Assembly (NCBI GenBank): GCA_938023035.1
Contig: CALIDI010000034.1
Location: forward strand, 1 to 64,000
DNA from: an uncultured Leptolyngbyaceae cyanobacterium
GTDB lineage: Bacteria > Cyanobacteriota > Cyanobacteriia > Leptolyngbyales > Leptolyngbyaceae
DNA length: 64,000 nt
Reading direction: 5' to 3'
The notes under the pieces were generated by a model that was given only the letters and a program-made list of their open reading frames with translations, did not search any database and was not told the DNA's origin. The position numbers and the translations under genes were made by a program. Shown in pieces: positions 37,124-45,285 of the stretch (the stretch's first letter is position 1; each line of letters opens with the position of its first letter).

Positions 37124-37229
37124 CATGTCACCTTTTCAGGCCCTTATCCCCCAGCCCCTTCTCCCAACTTGGGAGAGGGATTAGAGCAATCCGGGCACAC
37201 CAGAAAAGAGTGAGGGCAAAAGTGACATA
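37124..37229. repeat. MITE-like palindromic repeat, copy 2
   Basis: A shorter homologue of 21211-21360: CATGTCACCTTTTCAGGCCC at the left, CCCCCAGCCCCTTCTCCCAA then TTGGGAGAGG inside, and GAGGGCAAAAGTGACAT at the right, followed by CACCCCTCAAA as in copy 1. About 45 bp of the internal region of copy 1 is absent. Confidence 0.8.
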
Positions 37230-37370
37230 CACCCCTCAAAATTCTGTTACTACGGCGCGAGCATAAAGATTCTCTCTTGAGTGATTTGCATTAGTCGGTG
37301 GTTAGGTGCTCAAAGAGGTGAGGAAGCACATCGTCATAACGTGAATTGCAGAAATTTCATTTTTCATTTA

Positions 37371-37403
37371 GAAACGTCTTAAGACGTTTCCTTAAGCTTT
37401 TTT
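37371..37403 (+). promoter_or_regulatory. 20-bp perfect palindrome with T run
   Basis: GAAACGTCTTAAGACGTTTC (37371-37390) is self-complementary end to end. CTTAAGC and seven T follow (37397-37403), and the receiver gene starts at 37421. It may be a dimeric operator or an attenuator/terminator that uncouples the receiver from upstream transcription. Confidence 0.55.
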
Positions 37404-37420
37404 CATCCTAGTTTTAAGCG

Positions 37421-37840
37421 ATGACAACTTTACGTTCAATCCTTTTGGTTGAGGATAACCCTGATGATGAACGCCTGACCCTGCGGGCGCTGCGGCGCGG
37501 CAATATTGTCAATGAGATTCGGGTAACCCGCGATGGTGAAGAAGCCCTCAATGTGCTTTTTAGTTTAGAATCGTTGCCTTGTGTAGTGCTGCTCGATCTC
37601 AAACTGCCTAAGGTTGATGGTTTAGAGGTTTTGCAACAAATTCGGGCAAACACTCGCACCCGCCTCTTACCCGTCGTGATTTTGACCTCTTCTAGTGAAG
37701 AGCGCGATATTATCGAAAGCTACAATCTGGGAGCAAATAGTTATGTGCGTAAGCCCGTCGAGATTGACCCGTTTGCCGAGGCGGTGCGCCAATTGGGACT
37801 ATATTGGGCACTTATTAATGAGCCACTCCCTGGAGGCTAA
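37421..37840 (+). CDS. Rcp1-like response regulator
   Basis: 139 residues, a single receiver domain with no output domain. Acidic pocket EDNPDDE (Glu11-Asp12), phospho-acceptor Asp59 in [13 protein letters not shown], Thr/Ser in [12 protein letters not shown] and Lys110 in [10 protein letters not shown]. The ending [20 protein letters not shown] is the signature of the Rcp1 group, partners of cyanobacterial phytochrome kinases such as Cph1. It lies between two kinases of the same strand and is separated by 6 nt from the next gene, so it is co-transcribed with that one. Confidence 0.92.
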   Translation: MTTLRSILLVEDNPDDERLTLRALRRGNIVNEIRVTRDGEEALNVLFSLESLPCVVLLDLKLPKVDGLEVLQQIRANTRTRLLPVVILTSSSEERDIIESYNLGANSYVRKPVEIDPFAEAVRQLGLYWALINEPLPGG

Positions 37841-37846
37841 TAACGC

Positions 37847-40522
37847 ATGAGTGACTCCCTTGCGATTTTAATGATTGAAGATTCAGAAGATGATGCGCTT
37901 CTGATTCAGCGAGAGTTGAAGCGTGGCGGTTTTAGCCTGACGTGGGAACGGGTGCAAACAGCCGCAGAATTGCGATCAGCCCTAGCCAGTTGCACTTGGG
38001 ATGTCATCATTTCAGACTATCGCTTGCCAAACTTTGATGCATCGGTAGCCCTGGAAATCGTTAAGCAGAGTCAAACCGATTTGCCCTTTATTATTGTGTC
38101 GGGCACGATTGGCGAAGAGTTGGCGGTAGCCATGATGAAGGCGGGTGCCCATGATTATCTGATGAAAGATAATTTGACTCGCTTACCTGAGGCGGTACGG
38201 CGGGAGGTGCGGGAAGCAAAAATGCGGGCAGAACGCAAACGCGCCGCGATCGCTCTGGAAGTTGCCGAAAACCGCCTGCAACTGGCCGTGGAAGGGGCAG
38301 GCATTGGATTATGGGATTGGCAGGTGCAAACGGGGAGCCTGACTTTAAATACTTGCTGGGCTGAAATTGTAGGCTACGCTCTGGAGGCGCTAGAACCCAT
38401 TACCATCGACACCTGGCAAAAATTGATCCATCCAGAAGATTTACCCATCGCGTGGTCAGAAATCGAGCGCCATTTTCGGCGAGAAATCCCTCACTATAAG
38501 CTTGAGCTGCGCCTGCGGCATGCGTCTGGTCACTGGGTATGGGTTTTAGACCAGGGCCGAGTGGTGGAGTGGGATGAGGCTGGGCAACCCCTCCGGATGA
38601 CGGGCATGATCACAGATATTTCGGATCTCAAGAGTGCTGAAATTCGTCTCCAACAGACTGCTGAGCGCGAGCAACTGGTGCGCCTGGTAACCGAGCGGAT
38701 TCGCCAATCCCTTGATCTCGATGAAATTTTGGCTCGAACTGTGAGCGAAGTTCACCAGGTTTTGCAGACAGATCGCGTGATTCTGTTTCGGCTCCGCTCA
38801 GACGGCCAGGGTTATGGTTATGTCGCTCAGGAGTCAGTGGGGGAAGGCTGGCAAACCCTGCTCGGGCAAGATATTTATGAACCCTGCTTTCATGCCAACT
38901 ACGTGGATAAATATGCCCAAGGGCGTGTTTGGGCGATCGCCGATATTGATGATGGCAGCATTCAACCCTGCCATGCGGAGTTTCTTAGACAGTTTCAGGT
39001 TCGTGCCAACTTGATTGTGCCGATCACCTGCCCGATGGGCCTGTGGGGGCTATTGATTGCTCACCATTGCAGCCAGCCCCGCCAATGGAGTGAAGCAGAA
39101 ATCCACCTATTGCAACAACTAGCAGGCCAAGCGACGATCGCGATTCAGCAAGCGAATCTCTATCGCCAGGTTCAGTTAGAGTTAACTGAACGGCAACGGG
39201 CAGAAACCGCCCTCCAACAACTGAACCAGCGCCTAGAAGAACGCGTCCAAGAACGCACTCAGGAATTACAACAGCAGGCTGAGCAAGAGCGCCTGCTCCG
39301 ACTCATCATTCAAAATATTCATCGCTCCCTCGATCTAGATGCCATTTTTGCAACCGTGCTAAACGAGACACGACAAACACTCCAGGCAGACCGGGTTAGC
39401 ATCTACCAGTTCGCCTCTGACTGGAGTGGTTATTTTGTTGCAGAGTCGGTGGGCGAGGGCTGGCAGCCCCTTGTCGGCGATGGTATCAAAACCGCTTGGG
39501 AAGATACCTATTTACAAGAAAACCAAGGCGGGCAGTACTGTCGGAACGAACCCTCGGCAGTTGATGACATTTATGCCACTGAACATAGCCCCTGCCATCT
39601 CGACATATTGGAACAATTTCAGATTAGAGCCTACGCGATCGCTCCTATTTTTCTAGATGGACAACTCTGGGGCCTGCTATCGGCTTACCAACATGCTGGC
39701 CCGCGTCAGTGGCAACCCTGGGAAATTAGCTTGTTGCAGCAAATTGCCCTGCAAACCGCGATCGCCCTGCGCCAATCGACCTTGTATCAGGCCGCACAAG
39801 CACAGGTGAAAGCCCTGGAGCAGCTCGGTCAGCTTAAGGACGATTTTTTGAGCACGGTCTCCCACGAATTGCGATCGCCCCTCACCAACATCAAAATGGC
39901 AATTCAAATGGTAGAACTGCGGCTGCAACAACAAGCAATCCAGGATGAGCGACTAACGCAATATCTCCAGATCCTGGAAGAAGGCTGCAATCAGGAACTG
40001 ACCCTAATTAATGATCTGTTAGATTTACAACGATTAGAGGGTGGAGTTCAGACGCTGGACTTAGAAACCATTGACCTCAACCATTGGCTGTTATCCATCT
40101 CAGAACTTTTTGAAGTCCGTGCCCGAGAACAGCAACAACAACTCCATATCCAGTTGCCCCCAAACTTGCCGTCGATCACGACCGACGCCGCCGCGCTCAA
40201 ACGCATCGTGACAGAGCTATTACACAACGCTTGTAAATATACGCCACCTCAAGAGCAAATTACCCTGGCCGCTCAGGCCACCGATAGTCAAGTGCAACTT
40301 CAGGTATCTAACTCTGGCGTCGAAATTCCCCCAGAAGAGTTGCCGCGCATCTTTGAAAAATTCTATCGGATTGCCAGAATCGACCGCTGGAAGCAGGGCG
40401 GCACCGGCTTGGGACTAGCCCTGGTAAAACGGCTGGTTGAGCATCTACAGGGAACCATCCGAGTAGAAAGCCGCAACGCATTGACCTGCTTTACCGTTCA
40501 ACTTCCCTTCAAGCTCCATTGA
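37847..40522 (+). CDS. receiver-PAS-GAF-GAF histidine kinase, cyanobacteriochrome-like
   Basis: 891 residues, soluble. Receiver (1-125, Asp57, Lys107); PAS/PAC (about 138-265); GAF1 (about 280-435); coiled coil (445-485); GAF2 (about 488-640); HisKA with His673 in VSHELRSPLTNI; HATPase_c with Asn794 (LLHNACKYTP) and GGTGLGLALV. GAF1 has the cyanobacteriochrome pattern AQESVGEGW, then EPCF (Cys347, a variant of the DXCF motif), GRVWAIADI, and the canonical chromophore pair Cys375-His376 in PCHAEFLRQFQVRANLIVPI. GAF2 has VAESVGEGW, AVDDIY and Cys583-His584 in SPCHLDILEQFQIRA, but no DXCF. Both may bind a bilin covalently, so it is probably a light-sensing kinase. It starts 6 nt after the receiver gene. 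Confidence 0.87.
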   Translation: MSDSLAILMIEDSEDDALLIQRELKRGGFSLTWERVQTAAELRSALASCTWDVIISDYRLPNFDASVALEIVKQSQTDLPFIIVSGTIGEELAVAMMKAGAHDYLMKDNLTRLPEAVRREVREAKMRAERKRAAIALEVAENRLQLAVEGAGIGLWDWQVQTGSLTLNTCWAEIVGYALEALEPITIDTWQKLIHPEDLPIAWSEIERHFRREIPHYKLELRLRHASGHWVWVLDQGRVVEWDEAGQPLRMTGMITDISDLKSAEIRLQQTAEREQLVRLVTERIRQSLDLDEILARTVSEVHQVLQTDRVILFRLRSDGQGYGYVAQESVGEGWQTLLGQDIYEPCFHANYVDKYAQGRVWAIADIDDGSIQPCHAEFLRQFQVRANLIVPITCPMGLWGLLIAHHCSQPRQWSEAEIHLLQQLAGQATIAIQQANLYRQVQLELTERQRAETALQQLNQRLEERVQERTQELQQQAEQERLLRLIIQNIHRSLDLDAIFATVLNETRQTLQADRVSIYQFASDWSGYFVAESVGEGWQPLVGDGIKTAWEDTYLQENQGGQYCRNEPSAVDDIYATEHSPCHLDILEQFQIRAYAIAPIFLDGQLWGLLSAYQHAGPRQWQPWEISLLQQIALQTAIALRQSTLYQAAQAQVKALEQLGQLKDDFLSTVSHELRSPLTNIKMAIQMVELRLQQQAIQDERLTQYLQILEEGCNQELTLINDLLDLQRLEGGVQTLDLETIDLNHWLLSISELFEVRAREQQQQLHIQLPPNLPSITTDAAALKRIVTELLHNACKYTPPQEQITLAAQATDSQVQLQVSNSGVEIPPEELPRIFEKFYRIARIDRWKQGGTGLGLALVKRLVEHLQGTIRVESRNALTCFTVQLPFKLH

Positions 40523-40855
40523 GCAGTCGTTGCTGCACCGTTGCGCGAATGGATCGATCAAAATGCTTTACCAAAAGTGAATAAGGTGCTCATACGCAAC
40601 CAGTTTACCGAGATGCCTGCATCCGGCCACTAGTTTGATCGCGATCGCCCAATTGCTGAGTCTGAGGTTAAGCAGGTACGCGGCGCTGCTCCCTGCCAGA
40701 AGTTCCACCCCCGCACCCTATCCTCAATCAGGGGGCCATCGCGTCTATCGTTTATCTATCCACAGGCGCTGGCAATGTCAGAAAACTTCCGAAAAACAAC
40801 AGACTGGTTTTCAACCATGCTCAGAAAGTGTTAGCATTTACTATGCTTAAGATGG
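40523..40855. repeat. intergenic stretch with dispersed repeat (family with 54515-54610)
   Basis: No gene. The part at about 40640-40750 (CCCAATTGCTGAGTC, GCGGCGCTGC, ATCCTCAATCAGG) resembles 54515-54610 (CCCTATTGCTGAGTC, GCAGCGCCGCCAGCCAGAGG, CTTCAATCAGG). The match is patchy but keeps order and spacing. Confidence 0.45.
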
Positions 40856-40926
<71 letters not shown>

Positions 40927-41409
40927 TTCTAGTTCCCGCGAAAAAATAGCTTAAAATCCTGGCTTAGCCTTAACCTCAGTGCTTTACCACTCAGTGCTCC
41001 ACCACAAAGATACAGAGGGCACCAAGATCCGGCTCTGTGTTCTCTATACCTCTGGGGTCAAGTTTTAGGTGACCGAACTCTTATCTCTAAGCAATCACCA
41101 GATTCTAAGCAAGTTTTAAGAAAGATTAATCAAGCAAAAAATTCAGAAAACTAATGAACGCTTAAAGCAACAGGCGTCAAAATGTCAGTGCTTGTTATTG
41201 CCAAAAGTTTATTGGCAGGATTCCTTACCTCCAAAGCCTGAATCGAGTCGATTGGATTCATTTCAGCAAAAAATCGCTTGGTGGGGGGTAAGTCCTGCGA
41301 GTGTTGAAAAAGCAGAAAAAGAAGCTCGTAAGGTAGGGGGCAAGTGCTCCCACTCGTCCCCAAAATTGACTGAACCGTGGGGGCGGCTTAAACTCGGTAC
41401 AACTCTCTT
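40927..41409. other. AT-richer stretch with a possible gene remnant
   Basis: Near 40980-41060 is a CACCACAAAGATACAGAGGGCACC-type degenerate repeat. From about 41070 two overlapping plus frames look protein-like: one gives SKQVLRKINQAKNSEN then stops near 41155, the other continues ERLKQQASKCQCLL and QQKIAWWGVSPASVEKAEKEARK up to a stop at 41411-41413. Together they could be a frameshifted relic of a gene whose start is gone. I do not recognise the family. Confidence 0.3.
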
Positions 41410-42591
41410 CTAGCCCTTGATACAAACGACCTGCTTGAGGGTGGCTACCACTTCTACCAGATCGACCTGGTTGGCCATGACCTGATCAATCGGCTTGTAA
41501 GCCGCAGGAATTTCATCCAACACTCCCTTATCTTTACGGCACTCTACGCCTTCTGTCTGTTGGATTAAATCATCCAGGTTAAAGCGCCGCTTGGCCTGAT
41601 TCCGCGACATGGCTCGCCCTGCCCCATGGGAGCAGGAGCAATAGCTTTCGTGATTGCCTTTACCCCTGACAATAAAAGATTTCGCCCCCATTGAGCCGGG
41701 AATAATGCCATAGTCGTTTTCCTGGGCACGCACGGCCCCCTTTCGGGTGACGTAGACCTGCTCCCCGTAATGAACTTCTCGTTCAGCATAGTTGTGGTGG
41801 CAATTGACGGCTCGGAGGGGTTTGGTTGGGTTTCCCCCAGCCAAATGGGTTTCAACCACTTTTTTCAGCCGTGCCATCATCACTTCCCGGTTGAGCCGGG
41901 CGTACTCCTGCCCCCATTGCAAATCATGCCAGTAGGCATCAAATTCGGGGGTTTGGGTAACAAAGTAGGCCAGGTCAGGATCGGGTAGGGATTCGCCCGC
42001 TAATTTGGCCAGGTGTTTGGCCGTGTTGATATGGCACTGGGCTAGCTTGTTGCCAATATTCCGAGAGCCAGAATGCAGCATTAGCCAGACCTGATCAGTG
42101 GTATCTAGACAAACTTCGATGAAGTGGTTACCGCCCCCTAGAGAACCCATCTGGCGCAGAGCCTTTCTTTCTAGATCCTGCACCCCTCTATGCAGATGTT
42201 TGAAAGCCTGCCACCCTTGCCAATTACGCACGGAGTTTTCGACCGTTTTGTTTTCGCTAAAACCGACGGGAATGACCGCTTCAATATCCCGGCGAATGTG
42301 CTTGAGTTTGCCTTCAAGCTGAGTCGCGTTGAAGGGGGTTTGAATCGCGCACATCCCGCAGCCGATATCAACCCCCACAGCAGCCGGCATGATGGCATCT
42401 TTGGTAGCAATCACTGAACCCACTAGTACCCCTTTCCCTAGATGCACATCGGGCATCAGCGCAATGTGCTTAAAGACAAAGGGCAGGGATGCCATGTTTT
42501 TTGCCATTTGTGTTTCGGTGGCACCGAGGTCGTGGTTTGCCCAGGACAATACTGGTGCCGTTGCTGTGAGTTGAAGGGGAGTGTAGGGCAT
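41410..42591 (-). CDS. rtcB: RNA-splicing ligase RtcB
   Basis: 393 residues from ATG 42591 (MPYTPLQLTATAPVLSW), chosen because GGAGG sits 8 nt upstream; Met codons further upstream are in frame. RtcB joins RNA 2',3'-cyclic phosphate and 5'-OH ends using Mn2+ and GTP. Seen: DVHLGKGVLVGSVIA, GVDIGCGM (metal Cys), GSLGGGNHFIEV, LMLHSGSRNIG, VNCHHNYAEREVH, GSMGAKSFIVRGKGN, and the guanylylated His in CSHGAGRAMSR. It is used in tRNA splicing or RNA repair; in bacteria usually repair. No archease or RtcA gene is adjacent. A palindrome lies about 50 nt upstream of the start. Confidence 0.95.
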   Translation of the reverse strand: MPYTPLQLTATAPVLSWANHDLGATETQMAKNMASLPFVFKHIALMPDVHLGKGVLVGSVIATKDAIMPAAVGVDIGCGMCAIQTPFNATQLEGKLKHIRRDIEAVIPVGFSENKTVENSVRNWQGWQAFKHLHRGVQDLERKALRQMGSLGGGNHFIEVCLDTTDQVWLMLHSGSRNIGNKLAQCHINTAKHLAKLAGESLPDPDLAYFVTQTPEFDAYWHDLQWGQEYARLNREVMMARLKKVVETHLAGGNPTKPLRAVNCHHNYAEREVHYGEQVYVTRKGAVRAQENDYGIIPGSMGAKSFIVRGKGNHESYCSCSHGAGRAMSRNQAKRRFNLDDLIQQTEGVECRKDKGVLDEIPAAYKPIDQVMANQVDLVEVVATLKQVVCIKG

Positions 42592-42638
42592 CGTTGTAAC
42601 CTCCATGGCTGTGAGACCTGGTAGATCTCGCATACCTC

Positions 42639-42656
42639 ATACTACATTTGTAGTAT
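42639..42656 (-). promoter_or_regulatory. TACA-N2-TGTA operator-like palindrome upstream of rtcB
   Basis: ATACTACA (42639-42646), TT, TGTAGTAT (42649-42656): a perfect 8-bp inverted repeat with a 2-nt centre. TACA-N2-TGTA is the core bound by BlaI/MecI/CopY repressors. It lies 48-65 nt upstream of the rtcB start and overlaps TATACT-like promoter sequence. Function is inferred. Confidence 0.5.
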
Positions 42657-42711
42657 ACTTTATCCAGTGTCAAGACGGGGTTAGGGTGGAGTGCGTGGCA
42701 GGGTAGAACGA

Positions 42712-44283
42712 TTACGGCGTTTGGAGGCGGGTCAATATGCCTTTGTTATCAATCTTCAAGGGTGTTTTGGGAAAATCCAACTGGTTGAGCTGCTGGATCA
42801 GTTTGATGCTGCGATGTTGAGGGTCGTAGAAGGGAACGCCCACCCCATTTAACTGGACGGGAATAATTTCTCCTTTGAGAAATTCCCCTGTTGGGTTTAA
42901 CTCAACGCTGAGGATAAGGGAATGACCGAGGTTACCGACGGTGGAGAGGGTCTGGTAGCCGACAAAATTGCCGAGAGAGTAAGCAATCAGGCGATCGCGA
43001 TACAGTTCTATTGCCCTTGGCACGTGGGGGCCATGGCCCAACACCAAATCAGCGCCAGCATCGACTACCGTGCGCGAGAAGGCCATGACATTTCCACGAT
43101 TCTCACGGCGGAAATACTCGGTCTGGTTGAGGGTGCGGGTAGCATCCGCTCCCTCAGTACCGGCGTGGTAAGACACGACAACAACATCGGCCTTTTTTTT
43201 AGCCTGTTGTACCAGGGTTTGGGCAGTGGCCAAGTCCTGCACGGAGTTGTGATAGTCCAAGTAGCTGAAGCCGATCCATGCCACGGTTTGGCTACGCACG
43301 CGGGTATAGAGAATTTGCCCCTTTTTGCCGACGGCCTGCATGCCAGCAACTTGAATGGAGCGAATCGTGTCGAGAAACCCCCGCTCAAAAAAGTCAAAGG
43401 AGTGGTTATTGGCCACATTTAACACATGAAAGCCTGCTTCGCGCAGGCGAAACACATAGCCAGGAGGGGTGCGAAAAGCATAGATGGGTTTACCCGGAAC
43501 CATCACCTTGGCAGGATGGCGATAGGTGGTGAAGGTACTTTCATAGTTGCCAAACAGGAAGTCAGCCCCCTTGAGATAGGGTTTGATGGGTTGCAACAGT
43601 TGTTTGCCCTGGTTAGGGGGGAGGCGATTTTCAGGAAAATCGGTGCCTAGAATGATATCCCCCACGGCTTTGATGGTAATAGGCGTCGGAGCTGGAGGGG
43701 GCGGTAGGGGTGGTAGTTCTGGTTGCGGAAGAAGCTCGGAAGGGGGTGTCAGGGTGGGTGTGGGCAGCACTGGTACCTGGGCAACAGAAATGCTACTGGT
43801 CAGGGGCAGAGGCCGCAGTTGAACGATTGCCCTGGTAGTGGCACCCAGCAGGCTACTAGTGGTGATCATCGGCAAAATGAGAGCAACCCATTGCCGCGAA
43901 GAACAACGCGGAGGAGCGGGCGACCTTTGGGAAGGAGGTGCCGGATGGGAAGGAGATGCCAGAGAAGTCGCTGTGGGGTGCAACTCAAAGCATTGTTGCC
44001 AGTCAGGTTGGGGGTGACCATACCGCTGACCATAGACATAGAGCTGCTGTAGATGGGGCGGGTTGAGTCGTTTGACCCCTTTTCTGATCACTTCACCATA
44101 AACGCCAGCATCTAGAGCCTGAAGGCTTTCTAAAAGGACAAGGAGGGTTTGCTGGTGGCAAGTCACCGATGCTCGAATTCCGTAGGGAGCGAGGCCCAGG
44201 TGCATAATTTGGGCGATCGCTTCAGGGTGGCCCTGCTGGGCTGCGGTCAGTAATTGCTGAGAATCCACTGAGTTGCTGTTCAA
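42712..44283 (-). CDS. CapA-like metallophosphoesterase, membrane-anchored
   Basis: 523 residues from a TTG that overlaps the queG stop (TTGA); GTG 44268 is an alternative. Residues 1-110 are a soluble helical region, 115-150 are Ser/Pro-rich, a membrane segment lies at about 152-170, a Pro-rich linker ([11 protein letters not shown]) follows, then the PGA_cap domain from about 200: [57 protein letters not shown] and [11 protein letters not shown]. The CapA family takes part in poly-gamma-glutamate or capsule synthesis; here the soluble N-terminal region is an unusual addition. The substrate is unknown. Translation is probably coupled to queG. Confidence 0.8.
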   Translation of the reverse strand: MNSNSVDSQQLLTAAQQGHPEAIAQIMHLGLAPYGIRASVTCHQQTLLVLLESLQALDAGVYGEVIRKGVKRLNPPHLQQLYVYGQRYGHPQPDWQQCFELHPTATSLASPSHPAPPSQRSPAPPRCSSRQWVALILPMITTSSLLGATTRAIVQLRPLPLTSSISVAQVPVLPTPTLTPPSELLPQPELPPLPPPPAPTPITIKAVGDIILGTDFPENRLPPNQGKQLLQPIKPYLKGADFLFGNYESTFTTYRHPAKVMVPGKPIYAFRTPPGYVFRLREAGFHVLNVANNHSFDFFERGFLDTIRSIQVAGMQAVGKKGQILYTRVRSQTVAWIGFSYLDYHNSVQDLATAQTLVQQAKKKADVVVVSYHAGTEGADATRTLNQTEYFRRENRGNVMAFSRTVVDAGADLVLGHGPHVPRAIELYRDRLIAYSLGNFVGYQTLSTVGNLGHSLILSVELNPTGEFLKGEIIPVQLNGVGVPFYDPQHRSIKLIQQLNQLDFPKTPLKIDNKGILTRLQTP

Positions 44284-45281
44284 TAATGACGCTGATTCAT
44301 CATACGGTTAGAGGAAAGGTTGAACCGTAAATTATGGTGGGCATTACGCCGTAACATCCAGGGCTTAATGCGGCGCAGGGCGGAGCCGGTAAAACGGCGC
44401 TCGTACTCCGCATCGGTGAGGGTCACCAACTCGCTTAGGGTGGGTGCCAGATTCCAAGGATGGGGCTGAAAGTCTGCAATATCCGTCGGTTGGGCAAACC
44501 GCTGATTCCAAGGGCAGACTTCCTGGCAAAGGTCACAACCTGCAACCCAGCCGTGGAAGTTGAGATTGGGCAGGGCTGCGGCGCGGTTTTCAATCGTGTG
44601 GTAAGCAATACAGCGGTTGGCATCTACCTGATAGGGTTGGGGAATCGCCCCTGTCGGGCAGGCATCCAGGCAACGGGTGCAGGTGCCGCAGTGGTTCGTA
44701 TGGGGGCGATCGCTGGGGAGCCACTGGTTGGTCAAGACTTCTCCCAAAAACACCCAGGAACCATACTCACGGGTAATCAGGTTGCTATTTTTAGCTATCC
44801 ATCCTAATCCGGCGCGCTCGGCCCAAACCTTATCCTGGACGGGGCCGGTGTCGGCATAGTAACGCGCCTCAATGCCTTCCCCTTGGGCCACAAGCCAAGT
44901 GGTCAAGGCTTTTAAGCGTTTGTGTAAAACCCGGTGGTAATCGCGCCCCCAAGCATAGCGAGAAATTTTGGCGTACGCTTTTTCAGAGCGATGCTGAGCG
45001 GGTGTGTAATAGTTCAGCGCCACGCAGATCAGGGATTTCGCCTCTGGCATCAGTTGGTGAATGTCCTGACGTTTGGAATTTTCCATCCAGGTCATGTCGG
45101 CGTGGTAACCAGCGGCTAACCAGCGTTGCAGGCGATTGTCGGGAGCCCAATCGGCCACTGCCGTGATGCCAACCTTGTGAAATCCCAGATTTTTGGCTTT
45201 CTGTTTGATTTGCTGAGCCAAGACCTCCCCAACATCTGTCGTTATTGGGGATTCGCCCGTGACTGTCTTGCGGATATCCAT
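44280..45281 (-). CDS. queG: epoxyqueuosine reductase
   Basis: 333 residues from ATG 45281 ([12 protein letters not shown]); the frame extends upstream to 45311, but that would overlap the preceding gene's stop. It reduces epoxyqueuosine to queuosine in tRNA, the last step of Q synthesis, using cobalamin and two 4Fe-4S clusters. The signatures are present: [22 protein letters not shown], the catalytic-Asp region [31 protein letters not shown], and the cluster sites [16 protein letters not shown] and [12 protein letters not shown]. It lies between the DUF3352 gene and the capA-like gene, all on the minus strand and tightly spaced. Confidence 0.94.
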   Translation of the reverse strand: MDIRKTVTGESPITTDVGEVLAQQIKQKAKNLGFHKVGITAVADWAPDNRLQRWLAAGYHADMTWMENSKRQDIHQLMPEAKSLICVALNYYTPAQHRSEKAYAKISRYAWGRDYHRVLHKRLKALTTWLVAQGEGIEARYYADTGPVQDKVWAERAGLGWIAKNSNLITREYGSWVFLGEVLTNQWLPSDRPHTNHCGTCTRCLDACPTGAIPQPYQVDANRCIAYHTIENRAAALPNLNFHGWVAGCDLCQEVCPWNQRFAQPTDIADFQPHPWNLAPTLSELVTLTDAEYERRFTGSALRRIKPWMLRRNAHHNLRFNLSSNRMMNQRHY

Positions 45282-45285
45282 GAAT

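Larger units (their letters stand above)
36827..37420. other. intergenic stretch with repeats, before the receiver gene
   Basis: No supported gene. It holds a TCGTTCGACAAGTTCATC motif related to ones near 3270 and 51960, the second copy of the MITE-like element (37124-37229) and a perfect 20-bp palindrome (37371-37390). These separate the large kinase from the receiver gene, so the three signalling genes may not be one operon. Confidence 0.5.
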
